Shown here: piece after piece, positions 1 to 9,122 of the stretch | Position numbering within the stretch: position 1 is the stretch's first letter | How the letters are laid out: every line of letters starts with the position of its first letter | From: Anaerolineae bacterium | GTDB taxonomy: Bacteria; Chloroflexota; Anaerolineae; Aggregatilineales; UBA2796 | DNA: 64,000 bases | Reading direction: 5' to 3' | Assembly (NCBI GenBank): GCA_019637615.1 | Contig: JAHBVJ010000020.1 | Span: 1-64,000, forward strand | Notes under the pieces: model-generated | Databases searched by the model: none | Seen by the model: the letters and a program-made list of their open reading frames with translations, nothing else | Told to the model about the DNA's origin: nothing | Made by a program: the position numbers and the translations under genes

Positions 1-1490
1 ATCTGATCGCGTTGGGGGCGGGGGCGTTCCTCACGGTGCGGGCACAATCCGCCGCGCTGCCACGCCGCGCCGCCACCGTCAGCGAAACCATGACCGTCAG
101 TTTGGGCACGCTCACGCAAACGCTCAAATCGACTGGCGATCTAGCGCCAGCCGAAAATACCGTGCTGAACTTTAGCACGTCCGCCATTATTACCGAAGTC
201 AACGTCAAAGCGGGCGATGTCGTCAAGGCGGGCGATGTGCTGGCGCGCGTGGATACTACCGCGCTGGATGCCAGAGTGCGGGATGCGCAAATCTCCTTGC
301 AACAGGCACAGAATGCGCTGAAAAACCTGACTGCCCCTGCCAGCGACATTGACATCAAGCTGGCGGAAAACTCGGTGGAGGCCGCCAAAGCAGCCTTGTA
401 TTCCGCTTCGCAAACCGGATCGAGTGATACCGACATTCAGATCGCGAAGTACCGCGAGGAGATCGCCAAGAATCAGTTGTGGCAGGCGCAGTTGAACCGT
501 GACATCAGCAACGCCAGCGCGCGCCCGAACCAACCGAATGCCAACGCCAACAAAATTCAGTCGGATTCGAACCTAGCGTCGAGCGAAATCAGCGTCGAGA
601 TCGCCCAGTCGAACCTCGACTCGACTGCGGGCAAAGGCCCAAGCGAAAGTTCGCTCGGCTCTGCCAACGCCCAGCTCGTCAGTGCGCAAGCCAACCTCGA
701 TAGCCTGAAGGCTGGCCCCACCGATACGCAGGTGCGTCAAGCGCAGATCGCCATCGATACGGCGCAGCTTGCCCTTGACCAAGCCAAGCAAGCGCTCCAA
801 GATGCCGTCCTCACCGCGCCCTTCGATGGAATCGTGGCGGCTGTCAACGTGGACGCGGGCGAAGTCCCCGCCGCGACGGGTGCCATCACCTTGATCGATG
901 TCAGCACCTACACGACCACGCTCTCCATCGATGAGAAAGACATCGCGCAAATTCACGTCGGGCAGCAGGTCACGCTGGATGTCAAGTCGTTCACAGGTGC
1001 TGCCGTGACTGGCACCGTGACGCGCATCGAGCCAGTGCCGAGTTCAACTTCCGGCTTGGTCACCTACAGGGTCGAAGTCACCCTGAACAAGGCCGCCGAA
1101 GCACTGCGCCCCGGCATGACCACCGTCGCCAATGTCGTGTTGAGCAATCACTCCAACGTCATCGTCGTGCCGAACCGCTTCATCACCACCAACGCGACGA
1201 CCGGGACATCCACCGTCAAAGTGCAAACCGCCCCCGGCACCTATTCCGACGTGCCTGTGACGCTCGGCGCACAAACGGACTCGGAAAGCGTGATCACGAG
1301 CGGCGTCAACGTCGGTCAAACGCTCGTCATCCTCGAAACAACCAGCGCCACTAGCAGTGGCAACGGCCTGTTCTTCAACATCCCCGGCAGCGGCAGACTA
1401 AACGGCAATGGCGGCGGTGGTGCTGGTGGTGGTGTGCCTCCTGCTGGCGGTGGTGCTCCACCGGCTGGTGGCGGGTTTCCGGGAGGTTGA
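1..1490 (+). CDS. HlyD/MacA-type periplasmic adaptor subunit, 5'-truncated
   Basis: This is the membrane-fusion (adaptor) subunit of an ABC efflux or export system. The reading frame is open to the window edge and begins with hydrophobic residues (LIALGAGAFLTV), so the true start and most of the membrane anchor lie upstream; a TTG at position 12 is probably not the start. Visible domains in order are the first half of the biotinyl-lipoyl domain, a long Ala/Gln-rich coiled coil, the second lipoyl half (APFDGIVAAVNVDAGE), a beta-barrel, and a C-terminal membrane-proximal domain. The protein ends in an unusual Gly/Pro-rich tail. The stop codon lies just after the ribosome-binding site of the ATPase gene, so the two genes are translationally linked. 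The family assignment is firm; the transported substrate cannot be told. Confidence 0.9.
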   Translation, partial: LIALGAGAFLTVRAQSAALPRRAATVSETMTVSLGTLTQTLKSTGDLAPAENTVLNFSTSAIITEVNVKAGDVVKAGDVLARVDTTALDARVRDAQISLQQAQNALKNLTAPASDIDIKLAENSVEAAKAALYSASQTGSSDTDIQIAKYREEIAKNQLWQAQLNRDISNASARPNQPNANANKIQSDSNLASSEISVEIAQSNLDSTAGKGPSESSLGSANAQLVSAQANLDSLKAGPTDTQVRQAQIAIDTAQLALDQAKQALQDAVLTAPFDGIVAAVNVDAGEVPAATGAITLIDVSTYTTTLSIDEKDIAQIHVGQQVTLDVKSFTGAAVTGTVTRIEPVPSSTSGLVTYRVEVTLNKAAEALRPGMTTVANVVLSNHSNVIVVPNRFITTNATTGTSTVKVQTAPGTYSDVPVTLGAQTDSESVITSGVNVGQTLVILETTSATSSGNGLFFNIPGSGRLNGNGGGGAGGGVPPAGGGAPPAGGGFPGG

Positions 1491-1492
1491 TC

Positions 1493-2302
1493 ATGGATAA
1501 TGTGACAACGCCAGCTACCACAGCGGTGATCGACATCAAAGGGATCACCAAGACGTACAACGTAGGCGAGTTCGATCTGCAAGTGCTGAAAGGCATCGAC
1601 CTCCAGATCGAAGCGGGTGATTTCGTCTCGATCATGGGGCCATCCGGTTCGGGCAAAAGCACGCTGATGAACATCCTCGGCTTGCTTGACCAACCGACGG
1701 CGGGCAGCTACGCGCTCGATGGCATCGATGTCGCGGAGATGAGCCAGCATGACTTAGCCATCATCCGCAACCGCAAGATCGGCTTCGTCTTCCAAAACTT
1801 CAACCTGCTCAAGCGCACCAGCGCGCTGCGGCAGGTCGAACTGCCCATGTTGTATTCGGGCACCAAAGGGCGCGCACAGAAAGCCAAAGCCGCGCTGGAG
1901 GCGGTGGGTCTGGGCGAACGGCTCGATCACTTGCCGAGCGAACTTTCGGGCGGTCAGCAGCAGCGCGTAGCGATTGCACGCGCTCTGGTCAACGAGCCAG
2001 CCCTGATCCTCGCGGACGAACCGACGGGCAACCTTGACAGCCGCAGCGGCAAAGAAGTCATGCAGATCTTCCAGAAGCTCAACCGTGAGCAGAAGATCAC
2101 GACCATCTTCGTCACGCACGACTCGTGGATCGCCCGCCACACCAACCGCGTCGTGATGCTGCGCGATGGCCTGATCACGGCGGATCAGCGCATCGCTGAA
2201 CCGCTGGACGCGCGGACGGCGGAACGTCCTTCCGAAGCCGAAGAATTGGCGAGTCTGTTGGAAATGACCTATTACGGCGGCAAAGCGGAAGAGTACACCT
2301 GA
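1493..2302 (+). CDS. MacB-type ABC transporter ATP-binding protein
   Basis: This is the ATPase of the efflux system, related to MacB/LolD ATPases. It shows a Walker A motif (GPSGSGKST, residues 49-57), a Q-loop (FVFQNFNLL), the signature LSGGQQQR, a Walker B with the LADEPTGNLDS extension typical of the MacB/LolD group, and the switch histidine in FVTHD. I chose ATG 1493 because GGGAGG at 1481-1486 is well spaced for it, while an in-frame TTG at 1487 abuts the ribosome-binding site. It is 269 residues, slightly longer than usual because of a C-terminal extension of about 40 residues. It lies between the adaptor and two permease genes and must act with them at the inner membrane. Confidence 0.93.
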   Translation: MDNVTTPATTAVIDIKGITKTYNVGEFDLQVLKGIDLQIEAGDFVSIMGPSGSGKSTLMNILGLLDQPTAGSYALDGIDVAEMSQHDLAIIRNRKIGFVFQNFNLLKRTSALRQVELPMLYSGTKGRAQKAKAALEAVGLGERLDHLPSELSGGQQQRVAIARALVNEPALILADEPTGNLDSRSGKEVMQIFQKLNREQKITTIFVTHDSWIARHTNRVVMLRDGLITADQRIAEPLDARTAERPSEAEELASLLEMTYYGGKAEEYT

Positions 2303-2313
2303 GTGAGGATGCG

Positions 2314-3540
2314 ATGAATCTGTTGGAAACCTTCCGCGTGGCGGTCTCCGCCCTGATGGCAAATCGTCTGCGTGCCTTGCTGACTACGCTCGGCATCGTC
2401 ATCGGCGTGACGGCGGTCGTCAGCCTGATGAGCCTAGGCACCAGCTTGCAGAATTACATCACTAGCCAGTTCCAGAGCCTCGGCGCGGACATTGTACAGA
2501 TCAGCGCCGCGCGCAACCGCGATACCGCCAGTGGCACGCAGCCGCTGACCACGTCTGACGCCGAAGGATTGATGCAGTCGGCGGCGGCGTCGGGCATCAA
2601 GGCAGTCGCGTGGACGTACAGCGTTCGCGCGACGGTCGGCGCGGGCGAAACGAGCGAATCGCTCTCGATTCAGGGCGTGACGGCGAACTACGCGGATGTC
2701 AACAATTGGCACGCTGGATCGGGGCGCTTCATTTCGCAAGAGAATATCGATGACAGCGCCCGCGTCGCCCTGCTCGACCAGACCACAGCCAGCGATCTGT
2801 TCGGCACGACGAATCCGGTCGGGCAAACGGTGCTTGTTCAGGGGCAGGTATTCACCGTGATCGGCGTGATGGAAGAACGTTCGACGGGCGGGATTTCGCA
2901 GCAGACGGTGCTCGTTCCGGTGACGACGGCGCAAACTCGACTCGCCAATGTGCGCGTGGCGGGCAAGGGCTACCGCGTGTCGTCCATTCAGGTGAAGGCG
3001 CTGGATACGGAAACGGCGGCGGTCGAAGCCCTGACCAACCAGATCAAGGCTTATTTGCTCAAGGCACATGGCATCACCAATGCTTCGGCAGCCGATTTTA
3101 ACGTGTTCAGTTCATCCAGCATCCTCGATTCGCTGTCGTCCACGCTGAGTACGCTGTCGATCTTCTTGAGCGCCATCGCGGGCATTTCGCTGCTGGTCGG
3201 CGGCATCGGTGTGATGAACATCATGCTCGTGTCCGTCACCGAACGCACTGGCGAGATCGGGCTGCGCAAAGCAGTCGGGGCACAACCATCCTCGATCCTG
3301 ATGCAATTCTTGCTAGAAAGCATCCTCTTGTCGCTGTTTGGCGGCGGACTCGGCATTCTGCTCTCGGTCGGGATGCTAACCATCGCGGGGCTGCTCATCT
3401 CGCAGTTGACCATCGCCGTGACGCCCATTTCGGCGGTGCTGGCGATTGGCATCAGCACGCTGATCGGCATTCTGTCCGGCGTTTACCCAGCCAGCCGCGC
3501 TTCCGCCATGCATCCGATCCAAGCGTTGAGGTTCGAATAA
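2314..3540 (+). CDS. MacB/FtsX-family ABC permease (first of two)
   Basis: This is a transmembrane subunit of the MacB type, with 408 residues. An N-terminal helix (residues about 13-38, motif RALLTTLGIVIGV) is followed by a periplasmic MacB_PCD-like domain and three C-terminal helices (from about residue 280) containing the conserved GGIGVMNIMLVSVTERTGEIGLRKAVGA stretch (cut here into its key parts GGIGVMNIML and GEIGLRKAVGA). It ends in the family hallmark YPASRASAMHPIQALRFE-like tail. The gene starts 12 bases after the ATPase stop, with a GAGGAT ribosome-binding site, and its stop overlaps the next start (TAATG). It probably forms a heterodimer with the following permease, since the two differ clearly in the periplasmic domain. 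Confidence 0.92.
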   Translation: MNLLETFRVAVSALMANRLRALLTTLGIVIGVTAVVSLMSLGTSLQNYITSQFQSLGADIVQISAARNRDTASGTQPLTTSDAEGLMQSAAASGIKAVAWTYSVRATVGAGETSESLSIQGVTANYADVNNWHAGSGRFISQENIDDSARVALLDQTTASDLFGTTNPVGQTVLVQGQVFTVIGVMEERSTGGISQQTVLVPVTTAQTRLANVRVAGKGYRVSSIQVKALDTETAAVEALTNQIKAYLLKAHGITNASAADFNVFSSSSILDSLSSTLSTLSIFLSAIAGISLLVGGIGVMNIMLVSVTERTGEIGLRKAVGAQPSSILMQFLLESILLSLFGGGLGILLSVGMLTIAGLLISQLTIAVTPISAVLAIGISTLIGILSGVYPASRASAMHPIQALRFE

Positions 3541-4754
3541 TGATCACCAGCTTCTTCGAGAATCTGCGCATCTCGCTCGGTGAAATCCGCACCAACAAGC
3601 TCCGTTCGTTCCTGACGGTCTTGGGCATCACCATCGGCATCGCGGCGGTTGTGCTGCTGATGTCGCTCGGACAAAGCGTGCAAGCCTATATCACCGGACA
3701 GTTCGAGAGTTTGGGCGCGAGCACCATCCGCGTCTCGGCGGAACGCGATAGCAACGGACGCTTGGACGAACTGACCGAGGAATTAGCCGTCAAACTCAAT
3801 GATCCTGAACGCTTGCCGTCGGTCAAACTGGCGATGCCCGAAACCAACAGCAATTACAGCATCACCTATGAAAACAATCAGTTCACCGTCGCTGTGACGG
3901 GCGCGACTACCGACTATCTGACCGCGGAAAGCCGCACGATGGATCAGGGGCGCATGTTTGACGCCGATGAATACGCGCAAAGCGTACAGGTCGCCGTGAT
4001 CGGCGTCACCACAGCGGAGAATCTATTCGGCAGTGCCGACATCGCCATCGGCAAGACCATCCGCATCGATACCGTGCTATTCAACGTGATCGGCGTGCTC
4101 AAAAAGAAGGGTACTGGCGATGATACCATCGTGATCCCGATGACCGCCTTCAAAGCCCGTCTACGCAATCGCTATACGGCGTCGGGGGGGAGTGTCGTCA
4201 ACACGATTCTGGTGCAAGCCACCAATTCCGAGAGCGTCACCGCCGCCACCGACGAACTCAAGATCGCGCTACGCCAAGAACGCGGCGTGAAAACTGGCGC
4301 TACGGATAACTTCCGCGTATTCACCGCCTCGACCATTGTCTCGTCGCTCACCAGCGTGATCCAGATTTTGACGATCTTCCTCGGTGTGGTGGCGGGTATT
4401 TCGCTGTTGGTCGGCGGCATCAACATCATGAACATCATGCTCGTGGCGATCACGGAGCGCACGCGCGAAATCGGCCTGCGGAAAGCCGTCGGCGCGCAAG
4501 ATTCGGATATTGTGGTGCTGTTCCTGTTTCAGGCGGTCGTCCTCACCCTGATCGGCGGTGCGGCGGGGATCGTGGTCGCGTGGCTTGGTGCGGCGCTGAT
4601 CGGCAGTTTGATCGCAAACTTCACCGTGGTAATTCAACTGGTGAATATCGTGTTCGCCGTCAGCATTTCCACCATGATCGGTATTTTCTTTGGCGTATAT
4701 CCAGCGTTCAGGGCAGCGCGTCTGAATCCGATTCAGGCGCTGCGCTACGAGTAA
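3540..4754 (+). CDS. MacB/FtsX-family ABC permease (second of two)
   Basis: This is a second MacB-type permease of 404 residues, paralogous to its upstream neighbour. It has the same layout: an N-terminal helix with RSFLTVLGITIGI, a periplasmic domain, three C-terminal helices with GGINIMNIMLVAITERTREI and LRKAVGAQDSD, and a closing PAFRAARLNPIQALRYE. Start and previous stop share one base (TAATG), which indicates coupled translation. MacB itself is a homodimer with the ATPase fused to the permease; here the ATPase is separate and there are two distinct permeases, as is common in Chloroflexota and Firmicutes. The substrate is unknown; peptides, lipids or antibiotics are the usual choices for this family. 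Confidence 0.92.
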   Translation: MITSFFENLRISLGEIRTNKLRSFLTVLGITIGIAAVVLLMSLGQSVQAYITGQFESLGASTIRVSAERDSNGRLDELTEELAVKLNDPERLPSVKLAMPETNSNYSITYENNQFTVAVTGATTDYLTAESRTMDQGRMFDADEYAQSVQVAVIGVTTAENLFGSADIAIGKTIRIDTVLFNVIGVLKKKGTGDDTIVIPMTAFKARLRNRYTASGGSVVNTILVQATNSESVTAATDELKIALRQERGVKTGATDNFRVFTASTIVSSLTSVIQILTIFLGVVAGISLLVGGINIMNIMLVAITERTREIGLRKAVGAQDSDIVVLFLFQAVVLTLIGGAAGIVVAWLGAALIGSLIANFTVVIQLVNIVFAVSISTMIGIFFGVYPAFRAARLNPIQALRYE

Positions 4755-4773
4755 GCAGAAAGCAGGCAAAATC

Positions 4774-6039
4774 GTGAACCTAGAGTCACTTATCCCGTTG
4801 ATCCCGTTTGTTCCTCTCTTTTATATCCTGTTTGCGCTGGTACAGGTGCTCCGTCGCCAGCGGCAGGGCGTAGTGGCGGTAATACTGGCGCTGCTCGTGC
4901 TGGCAGCGCCCATCGCGGCCTATTTTCTCAGCACTGGCCTCGCGGCGCGCCTCAGTCTGATTAACACGCTGGCGATCAGCGCTGGCGTGCTGTTCGTCGG
5001 CAGCATCATCATCGGCTGGCTGGATCGACGCAGCAAGGATCGCAAACAGCGCAGTTCTTACGGGATCATCGGCACGGTCATGAGCTTCGTGCTGGCGGTC
5101 TTCATCGTCGTCATGCCCATGACGCAAACGGCTGCCGCTGGCTTCTCCGGCGCGGCGACGAGCCAGAACACCGCCGCTGAAGCAGCACAGTCCGCCGCCC
5201 TCGTCAAAGTACTAGAAACGCAAACTGGCCTGAGCGCGACAGAACTCACCGCGCAGCTTACCAATGGCAGCACCATCGCCAGCCTTGTCGCCGCCCATAA
5301 CGGGGATTTAGCCGCCGTAACCAGCGCTTTTGTGACCGCGCTTGATGAGCTAAAGGCGCGTGGCGGCAGAGAAACCCAGATGCTGAGTAACGTTAGCACC
5401 GACTCGACGGAAATCGCGACCAAGCTGGTGCAGGGCGAACTGCCAGAGCGGATTCAGCAGCTTTTGACCACGCAGTTGATTTCCGGCACACAGTCGTTCC
5501 CATCGGGACAGGGCAATCCCAACCAGACCGTCATCGCTTCCCGTGCGGAAACGACTTCTGTGCCACAAACCAAAAACAACGGCTTCCAACCCGCCAATAC
5601 GGGGAGTCAGCCCGCCGCGCAGCCTACCAGCACGCCCACGGTGGTGCCCACGTTAGCGCCGACTGAAACGATCATCCGTCCGACGCCCATCGTCTTCCCG
5701 ACTGCCACGCCGTTCGCTGACACAGCCGTCGTCGCTGCGGATGTCGCCAACGGAGCGTCGTCCGATCTCGTCGCTGCCGCCACTACTGCCGCCGCCACCA
5801 GCGCGCCGTCCGTGACGTGTACGCTCGCCATCGACTTCAACTTGAATCTGCGGGACAAGCCCACCACCGACGGCAGCACCGTTCTGCTCTCGATTCCGTT
5901 CGGCAACGTCGTCACTGCCACCGGGCACACCGCCGACAACTGGTACAGCGTCACCTACAATGGGCAAGCGGGTTGGGTGAGCGGGGACTACGTCACGGCA
6001 CAGGCCGAATGTAAACAACTGCCACAAGTCGCGCCCTAA
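4774..6039 (+). CDS. Membrane protein with C-terminal bacterial SH3 domain
   Basis: The protein has 421 residues. It starts at GTG 4774, 19 bases after the permease stop, so it belongs to the efflux operon. Three hydrophobic segments occupy about residues 5-25, 33-55 and 62-80, followed by a basic stretch (RRSKDRKQR), then a fourth helix at about 95-120. A long Ala/Thr/Ser region follows and a Pro/Thr-rich linker (TSTPTVVPTLAPTETIIRPT) leads to an SH3b domain at about residues 345-412 (LNLRDKPTTDGSTVL, DNWYSVTYNGQAGWVSGDYV). SH3b domains bind cell-wall or peptide ligands outside the membrane. Whether it helps the transporter or anchors it to the envelope is a guess from position. No single known family covers the whole protein. 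Confidence 0.75.
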   Translation: MNLESLIPLIPFVPLFYILFALVQVLRRQRQGVVAVILALLVLAAPIAAYFLSTGLAARLSLINTLAISAGVLFVGSIIIGWLDRRSKDRKQRSSYGIIGTVMSFVLAVFIVVMPMTQTAAAGFSGAATSQNTAAEAAQSAALVKVLETQTGLSATELTAQLTNGSTIASLVAAHNGDLAAVTSAFVTALDELKARGGRETQMLSNVSTDSTEIATKLVQGELPERIQQLLTTQLISGTQSFPSGQGNPNQTVIASRAETTSVPQTKNNGFQPANTGSQPAAQPTSTPTVVPTLAPTETIIRPTPIVFPTATPFADTAVVAADVANGASSDLVAAATTAAATSAPSVTCTLAIDFNLNLRDKPTTDGSTVLLSIPFGNVVTATGHTADNWYSVTYNGQAGWVSGDYVTAQAECKQLPQVAP

Positions 6040-6065
6040 CCGCGCACGAACTGCGTTATGATAGA

Positions 6066-6091
6066 AAAACCGCACAGCGTTGTGCGGTTTT
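6066..6091. terminator. Bidirectional rho-independent terminator
   Basis: An 11-bp perfect stem (AAAACCGCACA / TGTGCGGTTTT) with a 4-base loop lies between two convergent genes. It has an A-run on its left and a T-run on its right, so it can stop both the efflux operon on the plus strand and the SDR gene on the minus strand. Confidence 0.88.
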
Positions 6092-6108
6092 CCACCATCC
6101 TTCTCGAC

Positions 6109-6867
6109 TCACCCGCGCCCCAAGAACGGCATTTTGGTCGCCATCACCGTCATAAACGGCACATTCACGTCCAGCGGCAAATTCGCCATGTACAGGATCG
6201 CCTGTGCCACATGCTCGACATCCATCGTCGGCTCGACCGCTACCGTGCCATTGGCCTGCATCACGCCGCTGGTCATGCGTGCGGTCATCTCGGTGGCCGC
6301 GTTGCCGATGTCGATCTGCCCGCAGTTGATGTCGAATGCTCGCCCGTCCAGTGCCGTTGATTTGGTCAGGCCAGTGATCGCGTGTTTAGCCGCTGTGTAC
6401 GGAGCGGAATTCGGACGCGGCGCGTGCGCGGAGATCGACCCGTTGTTGATGATGCGTCCGCCGCGTGGCTGCTGCTGCTTCATCATCCTGACGGCCTGCT
6501 GCGTACACAGAAATGTCCCCGTGACGCAGGTATCCAGCACGGTACGCCACTGTGCGAAGCTCAAGTCTTCCAGCGGGATGGCTGGAGCGCCGATGCCCGC
6601 ATTATTGAATAGCACGTCCAAGCGCCCGAATTTGGCCTCGGTTGCCGCGAACAACGCCGCTACGGAATCGGGATCACATACATCCGTAGGCATTACCAGC
6701 GTGCGCGAGGCCGGTGCGCCCGCTTCTTGCACAGTCTGTTCCAGCGGTTCAAGCCGACGACCTGCCAGCACCACCGAATAGCCAGCACCTAACAGCACTA
6801 GCGCGGCACGCTTGCCGATGCCACTGCCAGCGCCCGTCACCATCGCGATACGACCCGTTGCATTCAT
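6109..6867 (-). CDS. Short-chain dehydrogenase/reductase (SDR)
   Basis: This is a classical SDR of 252 residues, the usual length. Near the N-terminus it has the nucleotide-binding motif TGAGSGIGKRA (residues about 11-21), then NNAGIGAP (about 90), a catalytic Ser in NNGSISAH, and the YTAAKHA active-site Tyr/Lys pair (YxxxK, about residues 160-164). The first strand is followed by AGRR, which favours NADP(H). Such enzymes reduce or oxidise alcohols and ketones; the substrate cannot be inferred. The gene converges on the efflux operon and shares its terminator. A small YwbE-like gene lies 6 bases upstream on the same strand. Confidence 0.9.
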   Translation of the reverse strand: MNATGRIAMVTGAGSGIGKRAALVLLGAGYSVVLAGRRLEPLEQTVQEAGAPASRTLVMPTDVCDPDSVAALFAATEAKFGRLDVLFNNAGIGAPAIPLEDLSFAQWRTVLDTCVTGTFLCTQQAVRMMKQQQPRGGRIINNGSISAHAPRPNSAPYTAAKHAITGLTKSTALDGRAFDINCGQIDIGNAATEMTARMTSGVMQANGTVAVEPTMDVEHVAQAILYMANLPLDVNVPFMTVMATKMPFLGRG

Positions 6868-6873
6868 GCGTTT

Positions 6874-7071
6874 TTATTCCTCGATCTTCTGTACCCGCCC
6901 AACTTGCCCATCGACCAGCCGTACTTTGATGCCGTGTGGATGGGTGGCGGATTTGGTCAAAATATCCTTGACGATACCACGGGTGAGTTTTCCCGTGCGT
7001 TGGTCTTGCTTGAGCACGATTGACACGGTGATTCCGGGTCGTATCTCGCTGCGAGTGCGTCCATCTGGCAT
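6874..7071 (-). CDS. YwbE-family small protein
   Basis: This small basic protein matches the YwbE (DUF2196) family: the core SIVLKQDQRTGKLTRGIVKD followed by THPHGIKVRL and DGQVGRV is nearly the family consensus. Its role is not known; the fold is KOW/OB-like and nucleic-acid binding has been suggested. I use the ATG at 7071 because homologues begin about ten residues before the conserved core; a TTG at 7113 would add 14 residues and cannot be excluded. The stop lies 6 bases before the SDR start, so the two genes are probably co-transcribed. Confidence 0.85.
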   Translation of the reverse strand: MPDGRTRSEIRPGITVSIVLKQDQRTGKLTRGIVKDILTKSATHPHGIKVRLVDGQVGRVQKIEE

Positions 7072-7393
7072 TCGGGTTTGCTTTCTGCGCCGTCCCTCGT
7101 AATTGGCTGTCAATTCTACCAGAGCCTAGCGTAACCGCTCACCTTGGATGCTCACGGAAATTCCAAGCACGGTGAGCACTTCCGCGAACTGGTCAACGCG
7201 CTGGAAGAACGGGACAAGGGCGTCAAATGATGGTCTCTCGTCCGGGAGGCACCAGCCCCTGTTTGCTCCAATCTTTTGCCCATACCGCCCATAACCGCCA
7301 AAATGATCTAAATGATCTAACTGTCAGGCGAACGCGGGATCATTCTGGCGGTAATCGTTTACACCTTGACCACAGCTAACTGATTTCGCTTGA
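7072..7393. other. Intergenic region with a possible decayed gene tail
   Basis: No full gene is seen here. From about 7149 to 7230 the plus strand carries a 26-codon open stretch ending in TGA that reads like the end of a protein (HFRELVNALEERDKGVK). It has no start codon or ribosome-binding site and may be the remnant of a lost gene. The rest is unremarkable until the promoter at 7394. Confidence 0.3.
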
Positions 7394-7422
7394 TTGACTC
7401 GGAAAAAGATGTGGTCTATAGT
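7394..7422 (+). promoter_or_regulatory. Sigma-70 type promoter
   Basis: TTGACT (7394-7399) and TATAGT (7417-7422) are separated by 17 bases. The predicted start of transcription is near 7429, about 23 bases before the ATG at 7452. There is no clear ribosome-binding site in that short leader. Confidence 0.7.
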
Positions 7423-7451
7423 GTTGAAATCCGTCAGTAATAAATCAAAAC

Positions 7452-7982
7452 ATGATGATTAACAGCCAACAATCGAGCGCGAAGCCTGACGAGAATGACT
7501 TATGTTGGTACTGTAAGAAAAACCCTGCGGACAAACGCTTCGCTGCCAGCATTCCCATGTACAACGTGACAGGCGGTGATTACAAGAATTATGGTACTGT
7601 GCGCGTCAAGAAGATTAATTTCCAGCGCATCGGTGTGGCTGTGCCGCGCTGTGAAAGCTGTCAACGCCGTCAGCATGTGATTGATGTGGTTACGCGCGTG
7701 GTTACGGTTATATTTTTCCTCGTCGGGTTGATCTTCGTCGGCGCTGCTACGGGGTACGCGTTCCACATCATCCCATATCCATACGATCCGCTGAATATGG
7801 CGGGAATCTTAGCGATTATCGGCGTGATTGGCTGGATCATCGCGTGGAATACCCGAACGATCTTGAATGTAGTGCTGTCGGCAATTAGTCCGATCAAGCC
7901 AGAATTTTACGGCTCGACCTCACCAGCCGTCAAAAAGCTGCTGCCTCAATTCTGGAAAGTCGGCAAGAAACCGATGAGTTGA
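7452..7982 (+). CDS. Zinc-ribbon membrane protein of unknown function
   Basis: The protein has 176 residues. Near the N-terminus are two Cys pairs (CWYC at about 18-21 and CESC at about 68-71) that look like a small zinc-binding module. Two or three hydrophobic segments follow, at about residues 80-104 and 112-132. It has a strong promoter but almost no Shine-Dalgarno sequence. I do not recognise a named family. It may sense or bind metal or a partner at the inner face of the membrane, but that is only a guess from the motif and topology. Base composition is a little more AT-rich than its neighbours. Confidence 0.65.
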   Translation: MMINSQQSSAKPDENDLCWYCKKNPADKRFAASIPMYNVTGGDYKNYGTVRVKKINFQRIGVAVPRCESCQRRQHVIDVVTRVVTVIFFLVGLIFVGAATGYAFHIIPYPYDPLNMAGILAIIGVIGWIIAWNTRTILNVVLSAISPIKPEFYGSTSPAVKKLLPQFWKVGKKPMS

Positions 7983-8084
7983 GAAGGTAACCCCAACTGT
8001 AAGTGCTGCCCGACGCCGAAGATCGGGCTTGCCTTACGATGCCTCTGCTCTGACGAGGCTGTTTTGCGGCGAGAAAGCCAAGCA

Positions 8085-9122
8085 TTAGCGCTGGTAGCGC
8101 ACCTGACCACCGACGTAGACGGCTTCCAGATTGTGCGGGGTGAAGCTGAGTAAAGCCGCGTAGGGATCGGATGAGGCGGGTGCGACGAAGAAATCCGGCG
8201 CGTAACCGGGCAGCAGCGTCCCAACGTTGCGCAGACGCAGCATCGTTGCCGCGTCGGTCGTCACGGCACGGAACAGCGCGGCGATACTCAGTTGTCCGGT
8301 TCTGGCAGCGGCGCGGAGTTCATCGAACATGTCGCCGTCAGCGGTCAGGCGGCTATCCGTCCCGATGGCGAGTTTGCCTGCCGCCGAAAAGTCACGCACA
8401 TCGCCCGTCGCGCCGAGCAAAAATAGATTGGTCGAGGGGCACCACACCAAGCCCGCCCCCTGCGCGATCACGAGCTGCCGATCCTCTGCGCTCAAGCCGA
8501 CGCCGTGAATCAGCACGGTATGTTTTTGCAGACAGCCGAGCGCGTGCAACTGGCGCAGTTCACCCGCCGCAATGTCATCGGTACCCTCGGCGAGGTGGAT
8601 CATCCAGACGGCTCCGCGCGGGGTTTTGCGGAAACTGGCGCGCACGTTTTTCTCGAAATGCAGCGAATGTGCCCAGCCGTAATGCTGCACCACGCGCACG
8701 GGAAAATCGGGACTGCGCAGCGGCGGGTGCAATGGGTTGTGATGCACGACGGTGGTCACGCCAGAGCGCAGATTTTTGATGCCGCCGATGGTGCATTGTT
8801 CCGACAGCGGTTGGCGACGGAGCGAGACATAAGGTTCTTCCGCGAGCTGTGGCAGGAAATCTTCGCCCCATTGATGCGCGTTGGCGTAGACAGGGCGGAA
8901 TTTGGAGCGCGGATAGTGATTGAGTTCGAGATGATCATGCGCGTTGATCAGGCCGGGGTAGATAGCGCGCCCCGTTAGATCGAGGATGGTGTCGCCACGC
9001 TGCGGAGGCCGATCAATCGAGAGAATGCTACGGGAATCAAAGCGAAGGGCGAGGTTAGGATCGAGGCGCACCCCAAACTCCGGCGGTAACACGATCTGAG
9101 CGTTGATGATCGCAGTTGCCAT
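8085..9122 (-). CDS. Amidohydrolase-superfamily metal-dependent hydrolase
   Basis: This is a 345-residue member of the amidohydrolase superfamily (chlorohydrolase / cytosine-deaminase-like branch). The HxH metal ligands are in INAHDHLE (about residues 60-66), with later conserved His in VWMIHLAEG and LIHGVGLS and the catalytic Asp in AIGTDSRLTADGD. It ends with the small beta-sandwich typical of the family. At 345 residues it is shorter than most (about 400-450). Substrates in this branch include guanine, triazines and aminated heterocycles; which applies here is unknown. Its start overlaps the stop of the upstream acetyltransferase gene (TAATG), so it is the last gene of a leftward operon. 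Confidence 0.87.
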   Translation of the reverse strand: MATAIINAQIVLPPEFGVRLDPNLALRFDSRSILSIDRPPQRGDTILDLTGRAIYPGLINAHDHLELNHYPRSKFRPVYANAHQWGEDFLPQLAEEPYVSLRRQPLSEQCTIGGIKNLRSGVTTVVHHNPLHPPLRSPDFPVRVVQHYGWAHSLHFEKNVRASFRKTPRGAVWMIHLAEGTDDIAAGELRQLHALGCLQKHTVLIHGVGLSAEDRQLVIAQGAGLVWCPSTNLFLLGATGDVRDFSAAGKLAIGTDSRLTADGDMFDELRAAARTGQLSIAALFRAVTTDAATMLRLRNVGTLLPGYAPDFFVAPASSDPYAALLSFTPHNLEAVYVGGQVRYQR

